DNA of 64,000 bases from Haloprofundus salilacus (lineage in GTDB: Archaea; Halobacteriota; Halobacteria; Halobacteriales; Haloferacaceae). Below the pieces are notes generated by a model. The model searched no databases and was not told the DNA's origin. It saw only the letters and a list, made by a program, of their open reading frames with translations. Both the position numbers and the translations under genes were made by a program. Positions 8,948 through 17,464 of this stretch are shown here, one piece after another (within the stretch, counting starts at the first letter, position 1; every line of letters starts with the position of its first letter). The stretch lies in contig NZ_CP083723.1 in assembly GCF_020150815.1 (NCBI RefSeq), positions 434,001 through 498,000 of the forward strand, written 5' to 3'.

Positions 8948-10569
8948 CGCGGCGCCTCCGCGGCGGTCCGCTCGTCGTCTGCTCCGCGCGCTTCGATGCG
9001 TTCGAGTGCGTCAAGCACGCCGCCCATCTTCTGTTCGGTCTCCTCGTACTCGGCGGTCGGGTCGCTGTCGGCGACGATACCCGCGCCGGCGCGCACGCGA
9101 ATCGAATCCTCTTCGCCCCCACGCTCGATGGTGGCGGTGCGGATGACGATGGCCACGTCGGCGTCGCCGGTCCACGAGTAGTAGCCGACGCCGCCACCGT
9201 ACAGTCCCCGAGGAGTCGTCTCCAGCGCGTCGATTATCTCCATCGCGCGGACCTTCGGCGCGCCCGAGAGCGTCCCCGCCGGGAACGACGCGCGAGTGGC
9301 GTCGAAGGCATCGGAGTCGGCGTCCAACCTGCCCGAGACGGTTGACTCGATGTGCTGGACGTGGCTGTACTTCAGCACGTTCATGAACTCCTCGACGCGG
9401 ACGCTCCCCGCCTCGGAGACGCGCCGCACGTCGTTTCGAGCGAGGTCGACGAGCATCGTGTGCTCGGAGCGCTCTTTGGCGTCGGCGAGCATCTCACCGG
9501 CGAGGCGACGGTCGTCGACGGGACTGTTCCCGCGCGGGCACGTCCCGGCGATGGGGTTCGCGACGACCCGGTCGCCGCGCACCGAGACGAGCGTCTCCGG
9601 ACTCGCGCCGACGACGGTCCGGTCGCCGTGGCGGAGCAGGTACATGTACGGCGAGGGGTTCACCTCACGCAGTGACGCGTAGAGACCGAGCGGGTCGATT
9701 TCGCCCCGAAGCTCTCGCGTCCGGGAGATGACGCCCTGGTAGATGTCACCGTCGAGGACGTGCCGTTTCGTCTCGCGGACCGCCGCCTCGTACGCCTCTC
9801 TCGATTCCGCCGTCTCGCCGTGCTTGCGAAAGCCGCCGTGATCGGGCGTCTCGGCCACGGCGAGTTTCTCGCGCAGGCGCGTCGCCTCCGCGTCGAGTTC
9901 GTCGTAGACGCTGTCGGGATTCTCGTCTGGACCGACGACGGGCGTGAAGACGAGCGACACCGAGTCGGTGGCGTGGTCGAAGACGAGCGTCTTCGTCGTT
10001 AGCACGAACTGCGCGTCCGGTGTCGCCGTCTCATCGGCGTGGGCGTCCGGGCGTTCGACGCCGACCTCCTCCAGCCAGAGGTCGTACACCGCGTCGTACG
10101 CGAGGAAGCCGACAAGTCCGCCGTCGAGGCGCTGGCGGGCGGTTCCCTCGTCGTCATCGAAGCCGACCCGTTCGACGTCGGGGAGCGCGCCGCGGAGCGC
10201 GGCGAGTACGTCACCCTCGTCGGGGTCGACGTATCTCGCCGCGCGGCCGCCGAGCGCCTCAACGCTCGCGCCGTCGGTGTCGACGGTGACGACGGCTTCG
10301 GGGTCGTAGCCGACGAACGAGTAGCGGGCGTGACGGTCGGTCGCCGTCCCGGGGCTGAACGCACCGTCGGGGTCGCTCGACGGCGTCTTCTCGGCGCTCT
10401 CGAGAAGGAAACCGTAGTCATTCTCGTCGCTCAGCGCGGCGTACGCCGACAGCGGCGGCGTCGACGGGAGACCGAGCGTCGCCGAGACACGCGCAACGGC
10501 CGGGCCGTCGACGCCGTCGAACAGCGACGCGAACGACTCGCGACTCCGGTCGAGCGAACTCCGGCTCAC
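8944..10569 (-). CDS. trpE: anthranilate synthase component I
   Basis: 541-residue chorismate-utilising enzyme that makes anthranilate from chorismate with ammonia from TrpG. The N-terminal part (to about 230) contains the likely tryptophan feedback site, including a PPLSAYAAL segment; the C-terminal catalytic domain carries YQGVISRTREL, FMNVLKYSHVQHIESTV and the signature FPAGTLSGAPKVRAMEIID. The start is GTG, sharing GTGA with the trpF stop; the trpG start overlaps its own stop. This 4-base overlap on both sides is strong evidence for one co-translated message. Confidence 0.96.
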   Translation of the reverse strand: MSRSSLDRSRESFASLFDGVDGPAVARVSATLGLPSTPPLSAYAALSDENDYGFLLESAEKTPSSDPDGAFSPGTATDRHARYSFVGYDPEAVVTVDTDGASVEALGGRAARYVDPDEGDVLAALRGALPDVERVGFDDDEGTARQRLDGGLVGFLAYDAVYDLWLEEVGVERPDAHADETATPDAQFVLTTKTLVFDHATDSVSLVFTPVVGPDENPDSVYDELDAEATRLREKLAVAETPDHGGFRKHGETAESREAYEAAVRETKRHVLDGDIYQGVISRTRELRGEIDPLGLYASLREVNPSPYMYLLRHGDRTVVGASPETLVSVRGDRVVANPIAGTCPRGNSPVDDRRLAGEMLADAKERSEHTMLVDLARNDVRRVSEAGSVRVEEFMNVLKYSHVQHIESTVSGRLDADSDAFDATRASFPAGTLSGAPKVRAMEIIDALETTPRGLYGGGVGYYSWTGDADVAIVIRTATIERGGEEDSIRVRAGAGIVADSDPTAEYEETEQKMGGVLDALERIEARGADDERTAAEAPR

Positions 10570-11237
10570 GGCGAGACCTCCTCGCGGAACTGCGTCCGTT
10601 TCGCTCGGCGGACGAACTCGCGGACCGCGTCGTGGTCCTTGATCCCGCCGGTGAGTTCGACGCCGCTGGCCACGTCGACGCCGTAGGGGTCGGCGGTCTC
10701 GACGGCTTCCTCGACGTTCTCGGGCGTCAACCCGCCGGCGAGGATGACCGGCGAGCAGAGCTTCTTCGCCAGCTCCGCGGTCGCCTCCCAGTCGTGCGTC
10801 TCGCCGGTTCCGCCCGCGCCGTTCTCGGCCACGGAGTCGAGGAGCACCGCGTCGACGACCTGGTCGAGATCGCGCGCCCGTTCGGCATCTTTGGCGTCTT
10901 CGGCGGCGATGGCGGTGACGAGTTTCGTCTTCGCCTCCGCGCGGATGTACTGGAGTTCGTCGACGGTGAACTCGCTGTGCAGTTGGAGCACGTCGGGGTC
11001 GACCAGCCGAGCGAGTTCGACAGCGCGCTCGGGCGTTTCGGGCATGAGTACCAGCACGGTCGTCACGAACGGCGGCGTCGTGGCGACGAGTTCCGCCGCC
11101 CGACTCGGCACGACTTCGCGAGGACTCTCGACGCGCTCGGGAAGTTCGGTGATGACGCCGACGGCGTCGGCTCCGGCGGCGGCGGCGACCCGCAGGTCGG
11201 CGGCGCGGGTGAACCCGCAGAGTTTGACGCGCGTCAT
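10566..11237 (-). CDS. trpF: phosphoribosylanthranilate isomerase
   Basis: 223-residue TIM-barrel enzyme converting N-(5-phosphoribosyl)anthranilate to the carboxyphenylamino-deoxyribulose phosphate. The N-terminus MTRVKLCGFTR holds the catalytic Cys of the KLCG motif; LQLHSEF, AVLLDSVA and the phosphate-binding ILAGGLTPENV plus GVDVASGVE follow in the expected order. The start overlaps the trpD stop as TGATG. The rest of the pathway (trpC, trpB, trpA) is not in this window; a separate trpCBA cluster is usual in haloarchaea. Confidence 0.96.
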   Translation of the reverse strand: MTRVKLCGFTRAADLRVAAAAGADAVGVITELPERVESPREVVPSRAAELVATTPPFVTTVLVLMPETPERAVELARLVDPDVLQLHSEFTVDELQYIRAEAKTKLVTAIAAEDAKDAERARDLDQVVDAVLLDSVAENGAGGTGETHDWEATAELAKKLCSPVILAGGLTPENVEEAVETADPYGVDVASGVELTGGIKDHDAVREFVRRAKRTQFREEVSP

Positions 11238-12256
11238 CAGCTGCTCCGAGTGGGTTCGACCGCCGTCTCCCGGAGCCGTTCCAGTTTCTCGGCCGCCGCG
11301 CCGGAGTCGACGGCCTCGCGCGCCCGGTCGACGCCGTCGTCGATGCTGTCGGCGAGTCCGGCGACGTAGACGGCCGCGCCCGCGTTCGCGAGGATAATAT
11401 CCCGTTTCGCCCCCGTCACGTCGCCTTCGACGATGCCGCGGAGGGCGGCGGCGTTCTCCTCGGGGGTGCCGCCGGAGACGGCCGAAATCGGCGCCGAGTC
11501 GAGACCCATCTCCTCGGGTACGAGCGTGTACTCGGTGATTTCGTCACCGTCGACTTCGGCGATGGTCGTCTCGCCGTGGAGCGCAATTTCGTCGAGCCCG
11601 TCGCCGTGGACGACGAGCGCTCGCTCGACGGGCATGTGCGACACCGCGCGCGCGATGACCGGTACGAGGTCGGCGTCGTAGACGCCGAGCACCTGCGCGT
11701 CGGCCCCGGCGGGGTTCGTCAGCGGGCCGAGCACGTTGAACAGCGTCCGCATCCCCAGTTCCTTTCGCGGGCCGATGACAGCCTTCATGGCTGGATGGAA
11801 CACCGGCGCGAGCATGAAACCGATGCCGTCGCGGTCGATCGCGCGCTCGACCGCCGGCGGTTCGGCCGCTACGTCGACACCTGCGACTTCGAGCACGTCG
11901 GCGCTTCCGGACGATGAGGAGACGGAGTAGTTGCCGTGTTTGGCGACGGCTGCGCCCGCGCCCGCCGCGACGATGGCGCTCGTCGTGGAGACGTTGATGG
12001 TGTCGTAGTCGTCGCCGCCGGTGCCGCAGGTGTCGACGAGCGGCGTCCGTTCGGGCGAGATGGTCCGGGCGGCGTCGCGCATCCCCTGTGCGAACCCGGC
12101 GATTTCGGCTTCGGTCTCTCCCTTCGCCCGGAGCGCGGCGAGCAACGCCCCGATCTGCGCCTCCGTCGCTCCCTCGAAAACGGCGGTTGCGGCCTCCTGC
12201 GCTTCCTCGACGGTCAGATCCTCCCCGTCCGTGACGCGTTCGATGTATTCCTGCAT
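11237..12256 (-). CDS. trpD: anthranilate phosphoribosyltransferase
   Basis: 339-residue enzyme transferring phosphoribosyl from PRPP to anthranilate, and first gene of the operon. The PRPP-binding glycine-rich motif DTCGTGGDD is followed by TINVSTTSAIVAAGAG, then KHGNYSVSSSSGSADVLE and FNVLGPLTNPAG, all standard TrpD landmarks. The start MQEYIERVTDGEDLTV is chosen because a slightly longer frame runs back through the promoter and operator sequence. The upstream region at 12269-12313 contains the candidate control sites for the operon. Confidence 0.96.
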   Translation of the reverse strand: MQEYIERVTDGEDLTVEEAQEAATAVFEGATEAQIGALLAALRAKGETEAEIAGFAQGMRDAARTISPERTPLVDTCGTGGDDYDTINVSTTSAIVAAGAGAAVAKHGNYSVSSSSGSADVLEVAGVDVAAEPPAVERAIDRDGIGFMLAPVFHPAMKAVIGPRKELGMRTLFNVLGPLTNPAGADAQVLGVYDADLVPVIARAVSHMPVERALVVHGDGLDEIALHGETTIAEVDGDEITEYTLVPEEMGLDSAPISAVSGGTPEENAAALRGIVEGDVTGAKRDIILANAGAAVYVAGLADSIDDGVDRAREAVDSGAAAEKLERLRETAVEPTRSS

Positions 12257-12268
12257 GGTGGACACCAA

Positions 12269-12313
12269 TGTACGTATTCGTGTTGTAGTGTACAAATCAG
12301 TACATCAGTATAA
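12269..12313 (-). promoter_or_regulatory. trp operon promoter with phased TGTACA-like operator boxes
   Basis: On the minus strand a TATA-like CTTATAC (12307-12313) lies upstream of trpD, so transcription should begin near 12284. Three GTAC-centred boxes follow: AGTACA at 12299-12304, perfect TGTACA at 12289-12294 and TGTACG at 12269-12274 (plus-strand reading). Their cores are spaced 10 and 20 bases apart, whole turns of the helix, and they cover the region between TATA and the early transcript. In Methanothermobacter the tryptophan repressor TrpY binds TGTACA boxes; that a comparable repressor acts here is inference. Confidence 0.6.
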
Positions 12314-12450
12314 GCCTGTCGCCGCGGTCGGCGCTCGCGCCGTCGCCCGTACTTGAGCGCGTCGAAAGTCGCCGACGGAACCGCGTTCCGAAACCTTCAA
12401 TTACTCGGCCGGGATACGTGTTACTGCGTTCAGCAAGTGAGCGCCGGACT

Positions 12451-12525
12451 GGGTTTGTGGTCTAGTCTGGTTATGACACCTCCTTGACATGGAGGAGGCC
12501 GGCAGTTCAAATCTGCCCAAACCCA
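12451..12525 (+). tRNA. tRNA-Val (anticodon GAC)
   Basis: Cloverleaf read directly: acceptor GGGTTTG pairs with CAAACCC (12518-12524) and is followed by discriminator A (12525). The anticodon arm is CCTCC-TTGACAT-GGAGG with anticodon GAC (valine), and the T arm is GGCAG-TTCAAAT-CTGCC. No intron interrupts the anticodon loop and CCA is not encoded. The 3' end is repeated 135 bases downstream (12646-12659). Confidence 0.95.
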
Positions 12526-12659
12526 CTCATTTTGTGGCGAGCAACACTGCGAGCCGCTAGTTCGTTTTGTGCGGGCAGTTTGAACTCGGGAGAGCGCAGT
12601 CTTGCGAACGAAGTGAGCAAAAGGAGCGTTCGACTAAAGCTCATCATCTGCCCAAACCC
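12511..12659 (+). repeat. 14-bp direct repeat of the tRNA-Val 3' end (att-like pair)
   Basis: ATCTGCCCAAACCC, the last T-stem and acceptor bases of the tRNA, occurs at 12511-12524 and again exactly at 12646-12659. Between them, near 12570-12590, GGGCAGTTTGAACTCGGG resembles the inverted T-arm of the same tRNA with one base missing. tRNA 3' ends are the usual targets of archaeal integrases, and such duplication is what an excised or decayed element leaves. The copies are seen; the integration history is inferred. No integrase gene remains nearby. Confidence 0.6.
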
Positions 12660-12772
12660 GGTTCAGTTCTGTCTCAAAATCCCAATCGCTTTCCTCCGAT
12701 CTACTGACTAGTACGTCAAACGAATATAGTTCTCAAACGGTATGTTCTGAACGATAAACGTAGGAATTCGTA

Positions 12773-13924
12773 ATGTCAGAGGACGAAAAACAAAGTACCT
12801 TCACTAATTCTAGTCACGAGATGGGCCAGAAGCAGGAGAGGTACAGCATCCGGGGATACGTCGACGCCGACAGAGCGGCGTTCTGCGAGCTCTTCGAGTC
12901 GGAGTGGTTCGGGGTCGACGAGGAGTGGTTCGAGTGGCGGTACTCGAGTCCGTATCTCGACGAGAAGGCCATCGCCGTCGCCACGGACGAGGGAACGCCC
13001 GTCGGATTCTTCCCGTGTATGGTGTTTCCGCTCCGGGCGAGGGGAATGGATACGATCGGACTGCAACCCGCGAGCGTTCTCGTCCACCAGGACCACCGGA
13101 AACGCGGACTGTTCACCAAACTCGCTCGATGGCTGTTCGAGACCTACGACGACGCCGAACCGTCGGTCTTCTTCAACTTCCCGAACGCTGCCGTAAGCCC
13201 GGGTCTCAAGAAGCTCGGATGGAGGGAGGCGACCACCCTTCCGTCGTACTTCCGCGTGCAGAATCCGAACGCCGTGCTCCGCTGTCAGGACCGAGGACTC
13301 GGTCGCGCCTGCGAAGCAGCGCTGAAGGCGTTGTCCAGGGCGTACTTCGCCTGCTGTCGGCAGTTTCGCTCGCGTAGTTCGGACATGGCGGTCACCCGCC
13401 ACTCGACGGTCCCCGCCGAGGAGTTCGCGTCGCTGTACGCCGAGAACGTCCCCGACCGGATTCACGTCCCTCGCGACCCGACGTTCTACCGATGGCGGTA
13501 CGACGTTCCGAAGTGGAACCACACCGCGTACGTCGCCCGAGACGACGGTCCCGTCGCGGGCGTCGTCGCCGGCACGCACCGAACCGAGAACGGTCTCCTC
13601 GTCACCAGCCTGATGGAGGCCCAACCGATGGGCGTGACCGACAGGAACGCGGCGTTCGAGCGGTTGCTCCACGCTGTCGCGGCCGACCACCCAGGGAGCC
13701 ACCTGATAGAGGCGACGAGAGCAACGCTCCCCCGCTCGGCGGCGTTGCAGTCGGGGTTTCTCGCCGACGACGAACTCCCGATGTCGGCGCTGCGAGGAGA
13801 GCCGACCGCGATGCTGACCCGACCGGTTTCGACGGACGGTCGGGAGTGGCGACTGAACGGCCTGTCGCTCACCGATCCCGACAGCTGGCAACTCATGCTC
13901 AGCGAGCGAGACCCGATATTCTGA
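12773..13924 (+). CDS. GNAT-family N-acetyltransferase
   Basis: 383-residue protein whose first half shows the acetyl-CoA-binding fold: GFFPCMVFPL (beta4), then QPASVLVHQDHRKRGLFTKL, where the (Q/R)xxGxG/A-type loop is represented by HRKRGL, then FFNFPN and a second, weaker GNAT-like half ending near residue 340 (SAALQSGFLADDELPM). Two-domain proteins of this kind occur in polysaccharide or cell-surface clusters and in Eis-like acetyltransferases; the substrate is unknown. It stands alone after the tRNA-Val repeat and could be cargo of, or inserted near, a former integration site, although its codon use looks normal. Confidence 0.7.
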   Translation: MSEDEKQSTFTNSSHEMGQKQERYSIRGYVDADRAAFCELFESEWFGVDEEWFEWRYSSPYLDEKAIAVATDEGTPVGFFPCMVFPLRARGMDTIGLQPASVLVHQDHRKRGLFTKLARWLFETYDDAEPSVFFNFPNAAVSPGLKKLGWREATTLPSYFRVQNPNAVLRCQDRGLGRACEAALKALSRAYFACCRQFRSRSSDMAVTRHSTVPAEEFASLYAENVPDRIHVPRDPTFYRWRYDVPKWNHTAYVARDDGPVAGVVAGTHRTENGLLVTSLMEAQPMGVTDRNAAFERLLHAVAADHPGSHLIEATRATLPRSAALQSGFLADDELPMSALRGEPTAMLTRPVSTDGREWRLNGLSLTDPDSWQLMLSERDPIF

Positions 13925-14058
13925 CCGCCGTCAACTCCTCGTTCCGTCGCGCGCTATCGACTCGGGCGCACGCAACTCACCAAGGACTGCACGCGACCTG
14001 CCAACGGGCGCAGGCGACCGGCTAACCCATCGCTACTCCGATATCTGTGGACGCAGAC

Positions 14059-14577
14059 CTACGTCCGCGCGTCGACGACCCGGTCGAACTGCGCCTCCAG
14101 CGCGCCGTCGAGCGTAACACCCGGCTGGACCGCGTGGACGCCGTGAAGCTGCCTCCCGGCGGTCTTCTGTAGCATCATCGAGAAGAATCGGAAGATCACG
14201 TCCTGTTCGCAGTACATGTTGAGCACGCCGAGTGCGTCGGTGGCGACGCAGTCACCCTCCGAGAGCGTCGAGAGCGCGTCGACGAGACGCATCCCGACGC
14301 CCGTCACGTCGCCGGGGTGGACGATGCCTGAGAGGTCGACCGGGCCGTCGTAGTCGAGTTCGACCGGCCACACCGAGAGGAGCGTCGCGCTCGCCGGGTC
14401 GCGCCCCGACTCGCGGAGAAATCGTTCGAGACGCTTGGGGTGGAGGCGGGCGCTCACGACGAGCAACCGGTCGCTTCGCGGCAGCGCCGACGCGGGCAGC
14501 GGGTCGGCGGTTCGCACGAGCGTCTGTTCGCCGGGGATGGGCGCGTTCGTCGCGTCTGCGTTTGCGTCGAAAACCAT
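14059..14577 (-). CDS. haloarchaeal conserved protein, degenerate RecA-like (DUF7504-type)
   Basis: 172-residue soluble protein. The pattern is a core beta-strand (DRLLVVSARL), a helix, a second strand (TLLSVWPVEL), a Walker-B-like strand (DCVATDALGVLNMY) and helix VIFRFFSMMLQKTAGRQ, then a strand HGVHAV. This order resembles the haloarchaeal KaiC/RAD55-related proteins that lack Walker A, and I recall similar sequences as DUF7504, but assignment is by eye. No catalytic residues are evident. It probably acts as a regulatory or partner protein rather than an ATPase. No operon partner: spacing on both sides exceeds 75 bases. Confidence 0.55.
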   Translation of the reverse strand: MVFDANADATNAPIPGEQTLVRTADPLPASALPRSDRLLVVSARLHPKRLERFLRESGRDPASATLLSVWPVELDYDGPVDLSGIVHPGDVTGVGMRLVDALSTLSEGDCVATDALGVLNMYCEQDVIFRFFSMMLQKTAGRQLHGVHAVQPGVTLDGALEAQFDRVVDART

Positions 14578-14655
14578 AGTGAGTAGCCGCGGCGTTGACG
14601 CCGCTTACCAGTCTGTAGAACGGCTTCCCTTATCGACATACGCCGCCTACCGAAC

Positions 14656-15135
14656 TCATAGCCTGTCGTTACCGCCCGGTTTGGTCGTCCCTTCTGACCG
14701 CCGCGCGGAGTCACCGGTCGCGCCCCCCGTTCGGGTTTCACTCCGTTCCGTCGCGGACTCACCCTTTCCTCGCGGCCTCGCCGTTCCATCGCCCGGCGGT
14801 CCGTGAACGAGTTCGTGGATGCCGATGACGAGCGACGGCACCACGACCATGAAGATATGTTCTTCCAACGGGATGCCGAGCAGTTCGACGCCGGTCCGAA
14901 GCGGAATCGAGAACACGCCCACTTCGAGCGTGTACCAGTCCCAGACGTAGGCGACGGGGTAGAGGACAGCGACAGTAGTCGCCGCGCGCCGAAACGCGTT
15001 CGCCCGCCAGAGCAGAGCGGCAGCGAAGCTTCCGAACAACACCTCGGTCACCAAGTACGTATACGGGCCGAAGACGCCGATATCCGGTAGCGTCGTGCCG
15101 ACGAGACGGACGGTATCGACCGCTCCAATCCCCAT
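14656..15135 (-). CDS. lycopene-cyclase-domain membrane protein (CrtYcd/CarR-like)
   Basis: 159-residue protein with three to four membrane segments in the first 110 residues and a polar, disordered C-terminal tail. The segment YVWDWYTLEVGVFSI followed about 20 residues later by GIPLEEHIFMVVVP (88-101) is the hallmark of the heterodimeric-type lycopene cyclase domain, whose PxEE motif is catalytic. Full haloarchaeal lycopene beta-cyclases have two such domains; this protein has one. It may be half of a heterodimeric cyclase, a related carotenoid enzyme, or a diverged membrane protein. The start at MGIGAVD is preferred over an upstream Met because the extension is basic and unlike the family. 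No other carotenoid gene is nearby. Confidence 0.65.
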   Translation of the reverse strand: MGIGAVDTVRLVGTTLPDIGVFGPYTYLVTEVLFGSFAAALLWRANAFRRAATTVAVLYPVAYVWDWYTLEVGVFSIPLRTGVELLGIPLEEHIFMVVVPSLVIGIHELVHGPPGDGTARPRGKGESATERSETRTGGATGDSARRSEGTTKPGGNDRL

Positions 15136-15233
15136 GATAGAGAACACCACACGGGGTATACGACGTGGTATCGGAAAGCACCGGGGGGTAAACAACCTTC
15201 AAGGCCTCAGGAGGAGTAGATGGCACTTGGGCC

Positions 15234-16376
15234 ATGGACATTACTGACATAGCACTCCAGGACTTCGTGGAACTGGAGGCCGACACCCGACTCGGGAAAG
15301 TCCGGTCTGCGTTCGAGCGCGAGAACCCGAAGGGTATCATCATCACCGACGACGGCGATTACGTCGGGGTGGTCGGCGAGAAGCAGTTGATTCAGTCGCA
15401 CATCGAAGATAACACGAAAGCCGCAGCGTTGATGCGCTCCGCGCCGCGCATCGACCGCCACGAAGACGTTCGCGAAGCGTCGCGGATGCTCATCGAAGGC
15501 GACACGCAGATCGCGCCGGTGTACGAAGGTGAGAAGCTCTGGGGAATCATCACCAGCGACGCAATTCTCGAAGCCGTCCACGACAATCTGGACGCGCTCA
15601 CCGTCGAGCAGATCTACACCGGAGACGTGGTGACCATCCGCGAGGAGGACAGCGTCGGCCAGGCGATCAACCGCCTGCGCGAGAACGGCATCTCGCGGCT
15701 CCCCGTTCTCAACGAGAACAGCAAACTCACCGGCGTGCTGACGACGCACGACATCACCGAATTCGTCGTCCGCAACGAGGCTCGCCAGGGAACCGGGGAT
15801 CGAAGCGGCGATCTCGAACGGATGCTCGACCTGCCCGTCTACGACCTGATGACGAGTCCGGTGTTCACGACGAACTCCGGTGAGTCGGTCAAGGACGCCG
15901 TCTCGCGGATGTTCGAGAACGACATCGCCGGACTGATAGTCACGCCATCGGACAACGACTCGAAGGTGCTCGGCGTCCTCACGAAGACTGACGTACTCCG
16001 GGCGCTCACCTACACCGAAGAGGAGCAGATGGACGTCCAGATTACGAACGTCGACCTGCTCGACACCGTCTCTCGGACCGAGCTCGTCGAGAGCCTCACG
16101 CAGGTCGTCGACAAGTATCAGGAGATGCAGGTCCACCACGCGCACCTCCGCTTCCACGAACACAAGGAGAAACTCCGTGGCACGCCGCTCATCCAGGCGC
16201 AGATCAGACTCCGGACGAGTCACGGACAGGTCGCAGGCTCCGGGGAAGGCTACGGCGCCGAACACGCCTTCCGCGTCGCCCTCGACAAGCTCGAACGCAA
16301 CGTTCTGGAGATGAAGGGCATCAACGCCGACGAGCAGTACCGCGGACAGCTGCTGCGGAAACTCGGCGAACTGTAA
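15234..16376 (+). CDS. four-CBS-domain protein with C-terminal ribosome-hibernation (S30AE)-like domain
   Basis: 380 residues: four CBS motifs in tandem (about 5-60, 65-118, 124-182, 201-262), each ending with the usual G(V/I)(V/I/L)(T/G)xxD/E element, for example GVLTTHDI and GVLTKTDV. CBS pairs bind adenine nucleotides and sense energy state. Residues ~266-362 form a different domain containing HHAHLRFHEHKEK, IQAQIRLRTSHGQ and GAEHAFRVALDKLERNV, which strongly resembles the end of bacterial HPF/YfiA ribosome hibernation factors. Inferred role: an energy-sensing ribosome- or RNA-binding protein. It stands alone and is followed directly by a copy of the 3'-flanking repeat. Confidence 0.75.
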   Translation: MDITDIALQDFVELEADTRLGKVRSAFERENPKGIIITDDGDYVGVVGEKQLIQSHIEDNTKAAALMRSAPRIDRHEDVREASRMLIEGDTQIAPVYEGEKLWGIITSDAILEAVHDNLDALTVEQIYTGDVVTIREEDSVGQAINRLRENGISRLPVLNENSKLTGVLTTHDITEFVVRNEARQGTGDRSGDLERMLDLPVYDLMTSPVFTTNSGESVKDAVSRMFENDIAGLIVTPSDNDSKVLGVLTKTDVLRALTYTEEEQMDVQITNVDLLDTVSRTELVESLTQVVDKYQEMQVHHAHLRFHEHKEKLRGTPLIQAQIRLRTSHGQVAGSGEGYGAEHAFRVALDKLERNVLEMKGINADEQYRGQLLRKLGEL

Positions 16377-16510
16377 AGCGGCCTGTTACGCTGCGCTCGG
16401 GCGGCTACGCCACCCTCGCTCGGTAAAAGCTCTCTTCGCGGCTTCGCCGCGAAGGCTGAGCAGACGCGAAGCATCTGCTCTCGGACCAAAAACACCCCTT
16501 CATCGCTTCA
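16377..16510 (+). repeat. 3'-flanking modular repeat, copy 1
   Basis: Starts directly after the CBS-gene stop. It has CTGTTACGCTGCG, a GC-rich stem region, GCTCGGTAAAAGC, then a CCAAAAACACC box and a TCGCTTCACTTCG tract. This is the most diverged of six copies; it carries an extra hairpin (TTCGCGGCTTCGCCGCGAA) between the modules. Confidence 0.55.
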
Positions 16511-16957
16511 CTTCGTGGTTCGAAAATCGCCAGCGGCGATTTTCGCGATCACGAGACGACAAAGCCGTCTCGAACGATTCCGCTCGGTCGTCGGTCCGCT
16601 CACTTGCTCCGGAAAAGTTTCGCGCTTCCGTGCTCCCGTTCGCTCCCTGCGGTCGCTCACGGGAACTCGCTCGTTCTCGGTAGAACACCTGGACTCCGTT
16701 GAAATCATCAGTAGTCGATGAGAAAATGCGTGATGGATACAGAGGATGTATTCATCATGGAGGCTTCGTTTACTTCATCTCACTAATGTGCCCTCTTCGA
16801 TAACCGGTAGTCAAAGCAGACTGAATACGCGCTGTATCCTGCAGCACCGGTGTGAAGGTAAACCGAACATCTGAAATTGTCAGAATATATAGTCACTCAG
16901 TTAATCAAAACACTATTTCTCTGTGAAAAAGACTTCCGTTAACCATCTACAACGGTT
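16511..16957. other. non-coding stretch, AT-rich from about 16700
   Basis: No gene or RNA could be supported here. The first part continues the TTCGCT-rich tail of repeat copy 1; from about 16700 to 16957 base composition falls well below the window average, matching the low-GC gene that follows. This may be a small region of recent transfer or decay. Confidence 0.5.
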
Positions 16958-17296
16958 ATGGGTAGTATGAAGTCAGTGGTTGTAAATCTATCATTTGATG
17001 AGACGCTTGATGCATTAGCTCACGTCCAGAGGCGCAAACTGCTGGTTGGATTGTTGGATCACAATCCCCAAAACGATACACCGGTCGTCATCGCTGACTC
17101 TGCGGACGAGGCTACTAGTCTCGAACGTCTGGTGAAAATGCACCACGTTCACCTTCCGAAACTGGAAGAGTACGGACTAATAGTGTGGAATGAAGATAAA
17201 CACGAAGTCTCGAAGGGGAAGAATTTTGACGAAATCAAACCCCTTCTCGAACTGTTGGCCACCCATGAAGACGAACTCCCTCCTGACTGGTTGTAA
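16958..17296 (+). CDS. winged-helix protein of the haloarchaeal DUF7344 type
   Basis: 112 residues with the family pattern DETLDALAHVQRRKLLVGLLD, a central segment, then LPKLEEYGLIVWNEDKHEVSKG (recognition helix and wing) and a short helix near the C-terminus. These proteins resemble ArsR/MarR-like winged-helix regulators and are abundant in haloarchaeal accessory DNA; the target is unknown. Codon use and base composition are clearly more AT-rich than neighbouring genes, as is the DNA upstream, which suggests acquisition. ATG at 16958 and a second in-frame Met at 16967 are equally possible. Confidence 0.7.
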   Translation: MGSMKSVVVNLSFDETLDALAHVQRRKLLVGLLDHNPQNDTPVVIADSADEATSLERLVKMHHVHLPKLEEYGLIVWNEDKHEVSKGKNFDEIKPLLELLATHEDELPPDWL

Positions 17297-17464
17297 CTCT
17301 GCTGCACTGCCCCCTCTACGGTCTATATCCTCTATCTGACTCGGTTGCCCATCGTCTAAGATAGATTCGATGGTGAGTATGCGCTGTGTAGTCAGCAAGT
17401 CTGCCGAAACCCATCACCGACTGAAGGTTTCGATAAGACCAACAACGAACGTCGATCCGCCAGT

